Shown here: one piece after another, positions 9,837-17,839 of the stretch
Numbering within the stretch: position 1 is the stretch's first letter
Layout of the letters: every line of letters begins with the position of its first letter
Assembly (NCBI RefSeq): GCF_003226345.1
Contig: NZ_PDOF01000002.1
Coordinates: 310,001 to 374,000 of the forward strand
Direction of reading: 5' to 3'
Source: Alteribacter lacisalsi
GTDB lineage: Bacteria; Bacillota; Bacilli; Bacillales; Salisediminibacteriaceae
DNA: 64,000 nucleotides
Notes under the pieces: generated by a model
The model's input: the letters and a program-made list of their open reading frames with translations, nothing else
The model's database searches: none
Told to the model about the DNA's origin: nothing
Made by a program: the position numbers and the translations under genes

Positions 9837-9867
9837 GGCACGACGGGCAAAATGGCCTTGTCGTGCC
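9837..9867 (+). other. Stem-loop between cas7 and cas5
   Basis: GGCACGAC pairs exactly with GTCGTGCC, and an inner GGC/GCC extends the stem around an AAAATG loop. There is no T tract, so it is not a normal terminator. It could stabilise the upstream mRNA, attenuate cas5-cas3, or mark a processing site. This is the only sizeable gap inside the operon. Confidence 0.6.
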
Positions 9868-9891
9868 TACTTACCATAAGGAGTAATTGAT

Positions 9892-10641
9892 ATGAGAGCA
9901 TTATTGTTTGAATTAACCAGTGAATTTGGGATGCTGAAAAGGCCGGATATCCGAAGTGGGAAAGGAAGACATTTCACATACAATCATATCCATAAAGTAG
10001 CTGTATTAGGCATTATTGGAGCTGTTTGTGGGTACGAAGGTTATAACATTCATAGTCTAAGAAGAAGGCTGGGAGAGGAGGTAACCTACTTTCCGGAGTT
10101 TTACGACAAACTAAAGAGCCTTAAGGTTGGGATTGTCCCTAATGTGGAATACGATTCGTTTACAAAAGATGAGTCGAACTTTACAGATACTACAAATTTC
10201 TCTAATTCGGATGGGACATTGATGGTAAAGGAACAATGGCTGCGAAATCCAAGCTGGACTATATATATTTTGCTTGATGGTTCGGCTGAGGAAGATGTGG
10301 AAAATCGAATAATCGATAAATTCACGAACAAAAAAGCTGTTTTCATCCCTTACATTGGCAAAAACGACCATCCGGCAACTATAAGTGAAGTTGTGGTGTC
10401 AGACCTATCTATTGCATCTAGTGGTAAGATAGATTCGTTATTCGAGTTGGCAGAGGGAATAGAAGAAGACATTTTAGAACAAGAAGATGAAATGGATTAC
10501 TTTCTCAAGGAACAATTGCCGGTTAAACTAAGTAAAGAAAATGGTAACTACGTGCATTCGCAGATGGCGTATACAGATGCAGAAATTAATGTCGAACGCT
10601 ATGTGTGCGGTGAAACTGGAAAACAGGTGATGTTCGTTTAG
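9892..10641 (+). CDS. cas5: Cas5 subunit of type I-B Cascade
   Basis: Cas5 caps the 5' handle of the crRNA. The 249-residue protein begins with a RAMP-like strand (RALLFELTSEFGMLKRPD). It continues with HFTYNHIHKVAVLGIIGAV, the typical Cas5 segment where a substrate-like residue precedes a hydrophobic GIIGA helix. The ATG at 9892 follows AAGGAG at 9878-9883. It lies 66 bases after cas7 and 10 bases before cas3, matching cas7-cas5-cas3 order in type I-B loci. Confidence 0.88.
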   Translation: MRALLFELTSEFGMLKRPDIRSGKGRHFTYNHIHKVAVLGIIGAVCGYEGYNIHSLRRRLGEEVTYFPEFYDKLKSLKVGIVPNVEYDSFTKDESNFTDTTNFSNSDGTLMVKEQWLRNPSWTIYILLDGSAEEDVENRIIDKFTNKKAVFIPYIGKNDHPATISEVVVSDLSIASSGKIDSLFELAEGIEEDILEQEDEMDYFLKEQLPVKLSKENGNYVHSQMAYTDAEINVERYVCGETGKQVMFV

Positions 10642-10651
10642 GGGAGAGGGA

Positions 10652-13183
10652 ATGATGATAGATAAACTAATTATGAACGAAGGTTCGTACTTCGCCCACA
10701 CTTCTTCGGAGGTTGGGCGAAGTAAAGAGACTTTAAAAGAACACACTGACCTGGTGATGTATTATTATAACCTTTTCCTAGAAGAAGGTATGGAGAAATC
10801 CCTAAGAAAGTTACTGCAAGGTAGTGTGTTTAAAAGTAAGTCGGTTGGCGTTTACACGTTGGATAAGGAAGATGTTGAATTTGTGATGGAAGTTGCAAAT
10901 GAGGCTGTGGCTATGCATGATGTAGGTAAAATTAATCCTATCTTTCAGTTCGAGAAAATGAACAATACTTTATTCGAAAATGATTATAAAGAACTCGTAC
11001 GAGAACTAGGCAGTGAACATTCGATATATTCCTGCGCTTTTTTTCTTTGTAGAAATTTAAGAAAAATAGATGAAAGGTATGAAGATAAGAAGAAAAAAAA
11101 GGTTCTCTTTCGAATCGTTTATGACCTGTGTTTCGTAATTAGCAAACATCACGGCTCTTTTAAGAAAATTGATAATGAACTTTATTTTGAACTTGAGAAC
11201 ACAATAGCACGATTGCACCAAAAACCAATATTCTTTAAAAATGTAATGATGGGTAACGAATTTGAAGCCTTCGATGTAAAGGCTTTGAAAAGAAAGTTTC
11301 AGAACTCTTTGAAGCTGGATACAAATGAAACATTGGATTATTTTATTTTCCTTAAGTCCGTATATTCGTTGCTTGTTACTTCCGATTATTATGCTACGCA
11401 CACATACATGGCTCTCGATAACGAAAAATTTGGCCTGAAAAAACTGAGCAATGAAGATGTAGAAAATTTGCTTTCGACATACAAAAGCAGTGAACTTTAT
11501 AAGAAAATAGAAAGCGGTAGGGGGAAAGGATTTAACGAAAAATCCAGTATGAATGAAGTTCGAACAGCTTTGTTTTGGGATGTTCAAGACAACTATGAAA
11601 AGAACAGAGATAAAAATATCTTGTTTGTGGAAGCGCCTACAGGCGGAGGTAAGACAAATGTTTCTTACGGTTTGGCTTTGAAGATATGCAAAGAGGAAAA
11701 GAAGAAAAGGATACAGTACGTTTTTCCTTTTAATACATTGATGGACCAGACACAAGAATCACTAGAAGAACATCTACCTCAGCAACGGACGCACTTAAAA
11801 TTACAAGTGTTGAACTCTACAACATCTACGTTCGATAAGAATGATGTGAAAGAAAGAAAACTCAATTATTCGGATTATAAAAAAGGGTTATTCGATAAAC
11901 AAATGATTCGATTCCCTTTTTCAATTACCAGTCATGTGAATTTTTTTAACATGATTTTTGGAACGAGTAGAGATGCTCATTTAAAACTCCCGCATCTAAA
12001 AGATGCCGTTATTATTCTTGATGAAGTGCAGTCCTACGCACCAAAAGTCTGGAGGGAAATGATACGGTTTTTTGATAGATATGCAGAAGTATTTAATTGG
12101 AAGGTTATTATTATGTCTGCGACGCTGCCCCCTTTAGACAGGTTGGTACCTGGAACGGGTTTAAGTACGGCAAATCTTACACCAAACTCACGGAAATACT
12201 ATATGCACGCATGTTTTAAAAAAAGAGTGAAGTTAAATGATGAATTCCTTACGAAAGAACCTTTGAGTCAAGGGGAAGCAATGGATTCCATACACAGCAT
12301 AATCGGAAAAAATCTAGGGAAGAAGATACTCTTAGAAATGATTACAAAGGATACTGCTAAGAAAGTATTTGACTCATTGAAGGATATCAACAACGAATAC
12401 GAGGTTCTGAAGCTCGATGGTGATGACACAAAGTACTATAGGAGAAAGCTATTAGAGTACATCAAAAATTATAATAAAGAAGGTAAAACGTTGATTGTTG
12501 TGACCACGCAGGTGGTTGAAGCTGGCGTCGATATTGATATGGAGGTAGGAATTAAAAATATATCGATTTTGGACTCCGAAGAACAGTTCGGCGGTCGGAT
12601 TAACCGGAACTCAAAAATGATAGAGTCTGGTGTTATGTATTTGATATATTACGTGGAGCCCAGGGTAGTCTACAGAGGTGATGTTAGGTTGACTTTGACT
12701 TTTGCGACTAAACCTAAAGAGGCATTGGAGATTTTTGAAAACAAGAATTATTTCGGGTACTACAATCGCGTTTTTGACAACCTTGGGATAGACGATGAGG
12801 TCGCAGAACTTGTTAATGCTACGGATTTTGAGGGCGTTCGCAAGAAAATGACTCTAATTGAACAGGAACAAGTGCAAATGTTCGTTGATTACGAATGCGA
12901 AGGTGTAAGAGGGAAAGATGTTTGGGAAGAATATAAAAGAATATTAGAATTCGAAAAGGATTTTGCTGCGCGAACAATGAAGTTAGAAATGCTCAGAGAA
13001 GATATGGCGAATTATTTATTCAACTTTGTAATGGAAAAGCGGGAGAGAAAAGTAAATTACGAAGCACTGCCAATGGAAGGTGGTATGTATTATTTAGAGG
13101 ATGGAGAAAAGTACATGCGCTCCGTCCCTGAATTTAGTGCCAAATCATTTAATAAAAGTATGTTTATAGAGGATTTTAGCTAA
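10652..13183 (+). CDS. cas3: Cas3 HD nuclease-helicase
   Basis: Cas3 is recruited by target-bound Cascade and degrades the displaced strand. The 843-residue protein has an N-terminal HD phosphohydrolase domain: His31 in EHTD, the HD pair at about 89-90 in MHDVGK, and SKHHGS. An SF2 helicase follows: Walker A APTGGGKT at about 328, DEVQ box at about 457, SATLPP motif III, and motif VI GRINRNS at about 648. All catalytic residues I can check are intact. The start may be 10652 or the adjacent ATG at 10655, since a GGGGAGAGGG lies just upstream. No cas4, cas1 or cas2 follows; array 3 begins 108 bases downstream. Confidence 0.95.
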   Translation: MMIDKLIMNEGSYFAHTSSEVGRSKETLKEHTDLVMYYYNLFLEEGMEKSLRKLLQGSVFKSKSVGVYTLDKEDVEFVMEVANEAVAMHDVGKINPIFQFEKMNNTLFENDYKELVRELGSEHSIYSCAFFLCRNLRKIDERYEDKKKKKVLFRIVYDLCFVISKHHGSFKKIDNELYFELENTIARLHQKPIFFKNVMMGNEFEAFDVKALKRKFQNSLKLDTNETLDYFIFLKSVYSLLVTSDYYATHTYMALDNEKFGLKKLSNEDVENLLSTYKSSELYKKIESGRGKGFNEKSSMNEVRTALFWDVQDNYEKNRDKNILFVEAPTGGGKTNVSYGLALKICKEEKKKRIQYVFPFNTLMDQTQESLEEHLPQQRTHLKLQVLNSTTSTFDKNDVKERKLNYSDYKKGLFDKQMIRFPFSITSHVNFFNMIFGTSRDAHLKLPHLKDAVIILDEVQSYAPKVWREMIRFFDRYAEVFNWKVIIMSATLPPLDRLVPGTGLSTANLTPNSRKYYMHACFKKRVKLNDEFLTKEPLSQGEAMDSIHSIIGKNLGKKILLEMITKDTAKKVFDSLKDINNEYEVLKLDGDDTKYYRRKLLEYIKNYNKEGKTLIVVTTQVVEAGVDIDMEVGIKNISILDSEEQFGGRINRNSKMIESGVMYLIYYVEPRVVYRGDVRLTLTFATKPKEALEIFENKNYFGYYNRVFDNLGIDDEVAELVNATDFEGVRKKMTLIEQEQVQMFVDYECEGVRGKDVWEEYKRILEFEKDFAARTMKLEMLREDMANYLFNFVMEKRERKVNYEALPMEGGMYYLEDGEKYMRSVPEFSAKSFNKSMFIEDFS

Positions 13184-13256
13184 TTTAATCATGGTGTGAA
13201 AGAAGATAGAAAAATAATTGAAAAACCTTTCATTTAAAGGGTTATAGCATCTGTAG

Positions 13257-13291
13257 TGATACAATAAACTAAGAACGTTGATTTACTCGGC
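13257..13291 (+). promoter_or_regulatory. CRISPR leader end, array 3
   Basis: GTGATACAATAAACTAAG and CGTTGATTTACTCGG lie directly before the first repeat. This is the best-preserved version of the stretch also found before arrays 1 and 2, with a TACAAT-like -10. Confidence 0.5.
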
Positions 13292-13564
13292 GTTTAACTT
13301 TAACAAGTGTTGTATTTAAACCGTGTAATGATACGAATGAAAGCCTGTCCAACTCGTTTAACTTTAACAAGGGATGTATTTAAACATTACAGTTACATCG
13401 GCTACTTCTTTAACACCAAGTTAAACTTTAAAAAAGGTTGTATTTAAACCCAATCAGTCCTCCGTTAAATGTCGCTACGATATGTTTAACTTTAACAAGG
13501 ATTGTATTTAAACTCGACCACATGGACACGAAGAACCAAAACACCGGGTTTAACTTTAACAATC
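13292..13564 (+). CRISPR. CRISPR array 3, four full repeats and one partial
   Basis: Repeats start at 13292, 13356, 13420 and 13484, each 30 bases, with a truncated repeat at 13548. All four spacers are exactly 34 bases, so this is the most regular of the three arrays. The consensus GTTTAACTTTAAC...GTATTTAAAC is the same as in arrays 1 and 2. The last repeat loses homology after about 17 bases, which marks the leader-distal end. The array lies just downstream of cas3. Confidence 0.95.
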
Positions 13565-13624
13565 AGGGGTTTATCGCCGATTACGTTCATGCGCACGGAA
13601 AGTATAAATAACAATAGGTATTTG

Positions 13625-13657
13625 AAGGTTGGCATATGTAAATGTGCTAACCTTTTC
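13625..13657 (+). terminator. Terminator downstream of array 3
   Basis: AAGGTTGGCA pairs with TGCTAACCTT (one G-U) across a ten-base loop, followed by TTCTTATTG. Confidence 0.6.
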
Positions 13658-13734
13658 TTATTGTTTTCACAAAATAAACAATATCATTTTAAAATAATTG
13701 GGAAACAAAAAAACATAGAAGGATGTGTTCTGAA

Positions 13735-14298
13735 ATGAAAATTAACTACCGCGAGCTGAGTGGATACAAAAGAGATTCCAAAGGAGGACTGGGGTTTGAA
13801 ACTTATCAATACTTCTATTTTTGGGGTCCGGACGAAGACTTAGAACGGATAAAGGGTTTTCTGATGGATAACTTTAAGACAAATTACAGTGAGAAGGGAA
13901 GTAATCGAGAAAGCCGCGAGATGCACCTGTGGAGTACTAACAGACATTTCTATTCCGTACTAAACAGTAAGGTTAACGGAGAGGACCGGGATAAAGAAAT
14001 TTACCTAGACACGAAAAAGGCATTGGAAGAAGAATTTTCAGACTTAAACGTCACAGTGGAGTTTGGGAAGGGGTTCCAACTAACAGCCGAAAAAATTGAG
14101 GAATTCGTGAACCATTACGAACTTCCTGAAGACTTATCGGAGTTAGAAACAGAGAAGTTCTCAACCATTCGATATCAATATGTTGGTTTTCCTTTGCTCT
14201 CGCCACTCACAAAGGAAAAAATGAGAGAGATGATGGATGAACTAAAAGAACGACTCATCGGAAAGCGGCCAGCAGGCACCGTTTGCTTTACTCTGTAA
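13735..14298 (+). CDS. Hypothetical protein, 187 aa
   Basis: I do not recognise the family. The protein is acidic and soluble, with no membrane segment, and begins MKINYRELSGYK. The ATG at 13735 is preferred to one at 13723, because the only ribosome-site candidate (AGAAGG) ends at 13722. Its last 57 bases overlap the 3' end of the convergent phosphoesterase gene. The final residues (KRPAGTVCFTL) are therefore encoded by antisense phosphoesterase sequence and are probably not native. The original C-terminus may have been lost at a recombination junction near 14262. Confidence 0.5.
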   Translation: MKINYRELSGYKRDSKGGLGFETYQYFYFWGPDEDLERIKGFLMDNFKTNYSEKGSNRESREMHLWSTNRHFYSVLNSKVNGEDRDKEIYLDTKKALEEEFSDLNVTVEFGKGFQLTAEKIEEFVNHYELPEDLSELETEKFSTIRYQYVGFPLLSPLTKEKMREMMDELKERLIGKRPAGTVCFTL

Positions 14299-14856
14299 AC
14301 CAACACTTCCTGCGTTGACGATTCTCTTGCCAGCCACTGAACGGTCGAACTGAATGTGAGTGTGGCCGCATACGATGATATCTTCCCGTGTGTCTTTTAT
14401 CATTTCTTCTATTTTACTTTCCTCGGTTTGAACTCTGATTGCTTCCTCATCACTTCGAGGGGAACCATGGATGAACAAGATGTTTCCGAGACCTTCAACA
14501 GAGAGGCGTTTGGATTCAGGTAATTGTTTCAGGAAGTTGACCTGGTTCTTAGTGAGCTGGTCAGCACACCAGGCGTTCATTTCAGCAACGAAATCCGGGC
14601 AACCGTCTTCAGTGCTGTGGCGATGAACGACTTCTCTATCCGCGTTTCCCATTATATAGAAGAAACCTGCTCTATCTTGCATGAGCGTCTCCATCACTTC
14701 CCGAGGCTGAGGCCCCCAGACCACATCGCCCCCAACTACAACAACATCCGCATTCTCTTCTCTAATTTCCCTTAGTACAGCTTGAAGGGCAAAGTTATTA
14801 CCGTGAATGTCGTATATGGCTGCAATCTTCTTAAGGTGGTTCACTCCCACTTTCAT
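14242..14856 (-). CDS. Calcineurin-like metallophosphoesterase
   Basis: The protein has the five metal-binding motifs of YfcE/DevT-like phosphoesterases: YDIHGN near the start, GGDVVWGP, GNADRE, FIHGSPRS and CGHTHIQFDR. It then has the family's NAGSVG turn. It should be a cytosolic, metal-dependent phosphodiesterase; the substrate cannot be predicted. The tail after NGACW is short and unusual (PLSDESFF), and the gene overlaps the convergent hypothetical gene, so the 3' end may be a recombination scar. A plausible sigma-A promoter (TATAAT at about 14878-14883 on this strand) precedes the start. A GTG nine codons or less inside the frame could be the true start. Confidence 0.85.
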   Translation of the reverse strand: MKVGVNHLKKIAAIYDIHGNNFALQAVLREIREENADVVVVGGDVVWGPQPREVMETLMQDRAGFFYIMGNADREVVHRHSTEDGCPDFVAEMNAWCADQLTKNQVNFLKQLPESKRLSVEGLGNILFIHGSPRSDEEAIRVQTEESKIEEMIKDTREDIIVCGHTHIQFDRSVAGKRIVNAGSVGLQSKANGACWPLSDESFF

Positions 14857-15059
14857 AATCTGTAAACGTGCGGGTGAAATTATATAGTTTACTAAATACT
14901 AACATAATTATCCAAGTGTTACTTGAGATAAGATTTTAGCCACAGAGAACACTCCATTGTACACAACAATTTACCCTCTGTAAGTAAAACTCCTATTTAT
15001 TTTCTCTAATATATATTTCTTTAAAAATCTCCAAAAATAAATCGAGAAATTTAACAAAA

Positions 15060-15660
15060 GCTTATGTGCGGGGTTTATTATAGTCATTGTTGAGCCCGGG
15101 GAACCGGACACCAGCAAACGAATTTGTGATGCGTGGGAGAGATTTTCAAAAAAACTTGACTGTTTGAGAAAATAAAAATCCGCTTTTTTAACATAAGCGA
15201 ACTTCTTCAATATAAAATTTAATACCAGGCCTCGGGGAACCATTCAGCAGCAAACGAACAATGTGAAACAGCGGAAGCCTTTCAATAAAACCTGACCGTT
15301 TGAGAAAATAAAAATCCGCTTTTTTAACACAAGCGAACTTCTCCAATATAAAATTTAATAGCAGGCCTCGGGGAACCATTCAGCAGCAAACGAACAATGT
15401 GAAACAGCGGAAGACATTCAATAAAACCTGACCCGTTTGAGAAAAAAATCCGAGAATATCACATAGATGAGGACTTGCCTTGTAAAGTAGAGTTACTAGC
15501 GTGATGAACCAGCCAGGCAGCAAGCAAACAATGTAAAACAGCGGAAGCTTTTCAATAAAATCTGACCATTTGAGAAAAGGCTGCCGATGATTTTATAAGT
15601 ATTATCCTATAGCGAAACTTTTTAGGCTGGGGGAACAGGCCGGCTAACGGGAAGAAGTGA
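15060..15660. repeat. Imperfect tandem repeats, about five units of 127-136 bp
   Basis: The anchor GGGGAACC recurs at 15098, 15234 and 15370. Weaker copies are at about 15503 (GATGAACC) and 15630 (GGGGAACA), giving steps of 136, 136, 133 and 127 bases. Each unit also carries a CAGCAAACGAA block, AACAGCGGAAG, TTCAATAAAAC, TTTGAGAAAA and AAATCCGC. Units 2 and 3 are nearly identical; the outer units are more diverged. No credible gene lies in this stretch; small minus-strand frames in it are by-products of the repetition. It lies immediately upstream of the serine-recombinase operon. Confidence 0.85.
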
Positions 15661-15796
15661 CATTAGTAGTCGGAATATTGGCAAAACTGTTGAGGCGTTA
15701 GAAAAATATATTCTTGATTTTTTAACAAATACGAGAAACACCAACTTAAAATATGATTACCGAGCTTGGCGAAGTATTCGAAAGAGAGGTTACACA

Positions 15797-15934
15797 ATGT
15801 ACTGCTTACATAATCATCCGGCTGAAAAAGTCCGGACCAATACAGAGAGAAGAATTCAATCAGTTGCCGGCGGGTTCCGCGGAGGCCAGAGAAGTGAGGT
15901 GAGAAGCCATGGAAGAGCACATTCATTCACTTAA
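15797..15934 (+). CDS. Micro-ORF 1 of the recombinase operon, 45 aa
   Basis: An ATG at 15797 follows GAGAGGT with good spacing. The frame gives a basic, His/Arg-rich 45-residue peptide beginning MYCLHNHPAEKVR. Its end overlaps micro-ORF 2 by 26 bases. I do not recognise it. The support is the ribosome site and the chain of overlapping small frames that lead to the recombinases. Confidence 0.45.
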   Translation: MYCLHNHPAEKVRTNTERRIQSVAGGFRGGQRSEVRSHGRAHSFT

Positions 15935-16037
15935 GAGGCAGCAGCTGGAAAGGTCATTCAGAAAACATGGTGTTTCCTCTGAAGTACTTGACCGATTCTG
16001 GAACATGAATAAACAGAGAGGCAGGGATTTAGGATGA
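15909..16037 (+). CDS. Micro-ORF 2 of the recombinase operon, 42 aa
   Basis: GAGGTGAGAAGCC precedes the ATG at 15909, a strong ribosome site. The peptide is basic and predicted helical (SLKRQQLERSFRKHG then VLDRFWNMNKQRG). Its TGA overlaps the ATG of micro-ORF 3 (ATGA). The function is unknown; a small DNA- or recombinase-binding peptide, such as a directionality factor, would fit the context but is not shown. Confidence 0.6.
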   Translation: MEEHIHSLKRQQLERSFRKHGVSSEVLDRFWNMNKQRGRDLG

Positions 16038-16168
16038 GTGACATTTTAGACCGGCTGGGAGTACCAGGCAGACAAACATACCGTGCAGTGATTAAGCGCG
16101 ATGACGTGGACACTGACATGAATAGCCATCAAGTCAGACTGAATATTGAGTCTGAAGAAAAAGAGTAA
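16034..16168 (+). CDS. Micro-ORF 3 of the recombinase operon, 44 aa
   Basis: It starts in a four-base ATGA overlap with micro-ORF 2, preceded by AGGGATTTAGG. The 44-residue peptide begins MSDILDRLGVPGRQTYRAV and ends in an acidic ESEEKE tail. The family is not recognised. The overlap indicates coupled translation within the recombinase operon. Confidence 0.55.
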   Translation: MSDILDRLGVPGRQTYRAVIKRDDVDTDMNSHQVRLNIESEEKE

Positions 16169-16224
16169 AGTATATCACCCTCGCTTCCGGGCAAATATGA
16201 TGTTAAAACCCGGAGGTGACTCGA

Positions 16225-16413
16225 ATGGAATTCAAAGTACGGAAGGTAACAGTAGTAGAAGAGGATAATGAGCTGGGTGGTAAGTGGATTGAGAGACTGG
16301 TAGAAAAGCAGATACTCCATTTGCTTAATCTCCCCATAAAACAGCAGGCGTTACTGACAAGCACACAACTTAAAGAAAAGGATGAGTTCAATGAGATGGA
16401 TGAAACCAGGTAA
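16225..16413 (+). CDS. Micro-ORF 4 of the recombinase operon, 62 aa
   Basis: GGAGGTGA at 16211-16218 sets the ATG at 16225. The 62-residue product is acidic with a helical middle (WIERLVEKQILHLLNLP). Its last 23 bases overlap recombinase 1 in another frame. Just before it, CCGGG at 16187-16191 can pair with CCCGG at 16208-16212, next to the ribosome site, which may modulate translation. The function is unknown. Confidence 0.6.
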   Translation: MEFKVRKVTVVEEDNELGGKWIERLVEKQILHLLNLPIKQQALLTSTQLKEKDEFNEMDETR

Positions 16414-17839
16414 GAAACATAAGCTGACCGTATTTTTAAGAAGGGTAAGCAGTGAGCAGCAGAATCTGGCCATGCAGATAGCAGCTGATAAAAAGTATCG
16501 TGAGAAACTTCATGAGGAAGATTATGTTGTTCTCAATGAAAAAGGGGTTTCTGCAAACAAACTCCATATTCCGGACCGTGAAAAAATGGTTAAGCTGATT
16601 GGCATGATTAAATCAAATCAGGTTGAAAGGCTGTATGTGTACGACAGAACCCGATTGACTCGTAAATTTTTTGAGTACCTTGAACTAATAGACCTGTTCA
16701 GGGAGCACAATGTTAAAGTTACGTTTACCACCGAGGATGCGGGTTATATGCCGTTCAATAACGACCTGTTGATTGAAGGATTCAGTGCCATCCTGATTGA
16801 GGAAGAAGGACAAGGAATTGCACGACGGTCCAGAGACAGAAACCGTAAGTTTCCCTCAAGGAAATATGGTTTTGAGGTACACAAAGACGACAATGGACAT
16901 AAGAGTTACACAGCAAAAACGAAGGAAAAAGTAAAACTTCAAGCTCTTTTCTCTGAAGCACAGAAAGTCGAAGGACACAGAGACTACGCGGAACTCCTTA
17001 TCAATCAGGCCTATTTATTAAAGAAGGGGGCGGAAGATGTGGCGCGCATTTTGTTTGACCCCTTCTACTGCGGTTGTGAAAGGTATGGGGAACACTTCAA
17101 CCGACTCAGTCATGTCGAGCAGATAGTAACCATTGAAGACTTTCAGAAAGCACACGAAGTGATTGATTCCTTTCAAAGCGTTATTAGAGAAAACCTCGAT
17201 GCCCGTAAGGACGAAGTCATTCTGAACCCGAAGTGCGGTTACTGCCGGGATGAAATGAAATACAAGCGGAGTAAGGTTGGTGACAGCGGGATATTTTCCT
17301 GTTCCTGCAAGAGTAAGAAAGTTGAATTAGAAGTGCAGGATTATAACAGGATGCTTCTCCATAATGCTCAGCAGATGGTGGCATCCTTGCAACTTGGAAA
17401 AATTAAGAATAAGGCATACAAGCTTATAGATAAACAGAGAGAGCTACATGAAAACCTGATTCACGAAATCAGCAATACTATCGAAACGCTTCAATATGAC
17501 ATCGCTGCTTTATCACCTGAAGAAGCAATGGCTTCCAGGAACCGTAGAAACAGTGCACTTACAAAGCTGATGGATGCGAAAGACAGACGGAAAGACATTC
17601 GGGATGAACTTCTTTTACTCGAGAATCACAAGGTTAACCTTCAATACATTGTTAAGAAAGTGTCCAATCTTGTGAGTAAGGAAGAAGTCGCGTTTATGGT
17701 CCCCCATCTCATAAAGGACTGCTACATGTTTCACGAAGTTGCAGAGATGGACTTTTATTACAATGAGTTTCTGGATATTCAGGAGTTGGAAAGGAAGATT
17801 CTACATGACAACCAATCAACAGAACAGCAAGGAGCCTAA
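16391..17839 (+). CDS. Large serine recombinase 1
   Basis: The N-terminal resolvase-like domain carries the nucleophile region RRVSSEQQ (Ser at about residue 20) and the YDRTRLTR motif. A recombinase domain follows (PSRKYGFEV), then a four-cysteine zinc ribbon (CGYC...CSC) at about residue 285. The last part is a long coiled-coil region with LLENHK and IEDFQK helices. About 482 residues is normal for the family. The ATG at 16391 is nine bases after AAAAGG. The gene overlaps micro-ORF 4 and recombinase 2. Such enzymes integrate and excise elements at att sites without high-energy cofactors. Confidence 0.9.
   Translation: MRWMKPGKKHKLTVFLRRVSSEQQNLAMQIAADKKYREKLHEEDYVVLNEKGVSANKLHIPDREKMVKLIGMIKSNQVERLYVYDRTRLTRKFFEYLELIDLFREHNVKVTFTTEDAGYMPFNNDLLIEGFSAILIEEEGQGIARRSRDRNRKFPSRKYGFEVHKDDNGHKSYTAKTKEKVKLQALFSEAQKVEGHRDYAELLINQAYLLKKGAEDVARILFDPFYCGCERYGEHFNRLSHVEQIVTIEDFQKAHEVIDSFQSVIRENLDARKDEVILNPKCGYCRDEMKYKRSKVGDSGIFSCSCKSKKVELEVQDYNRMLLHNAQQMVASLQLGKIKNKAYKLIDKQRELHENLIHEISNTIETLQYDIAALSPEEAMASRNRRNSALTKLMDAKDRRKDIRDELLLLENHKVNLQYIVKKVSNLVSKEEVAFMVPHLIKDCYMFHEVAEMDFYYNEFLDIQELERKILHDNQSTEQQGA

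Noticed and set aside
11057-11755. 232-codon frame antisense to cas3
   Set aside because: It is a long antisense shadow of a real gene whose HD and helicase motifs are intact; the product is Phe/Cys-rich and unlikely.
13502-13738. 78-codon frame across the end of array 3
   Set aside because: It begins within a CRISPR repeat and spans the array terminator.
14900-14914. Inverted near-copy of the junction block (TAACATAATTATCCA)
   Set aside because: It matches at 14 of 15 bases in reverse orientation but lacks the following GTACTTAAA part and lies in the phosphoesterase promoter region; it is probably chance in AT-rich DNA.
14971-15379. Two related minus-strand frames of 63 and 90 codons (both starting MVPRG)
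   Set aside because: They are related only because they lie in the tandem repeat; neither has a ribosome site, and other units are closed in this frame.
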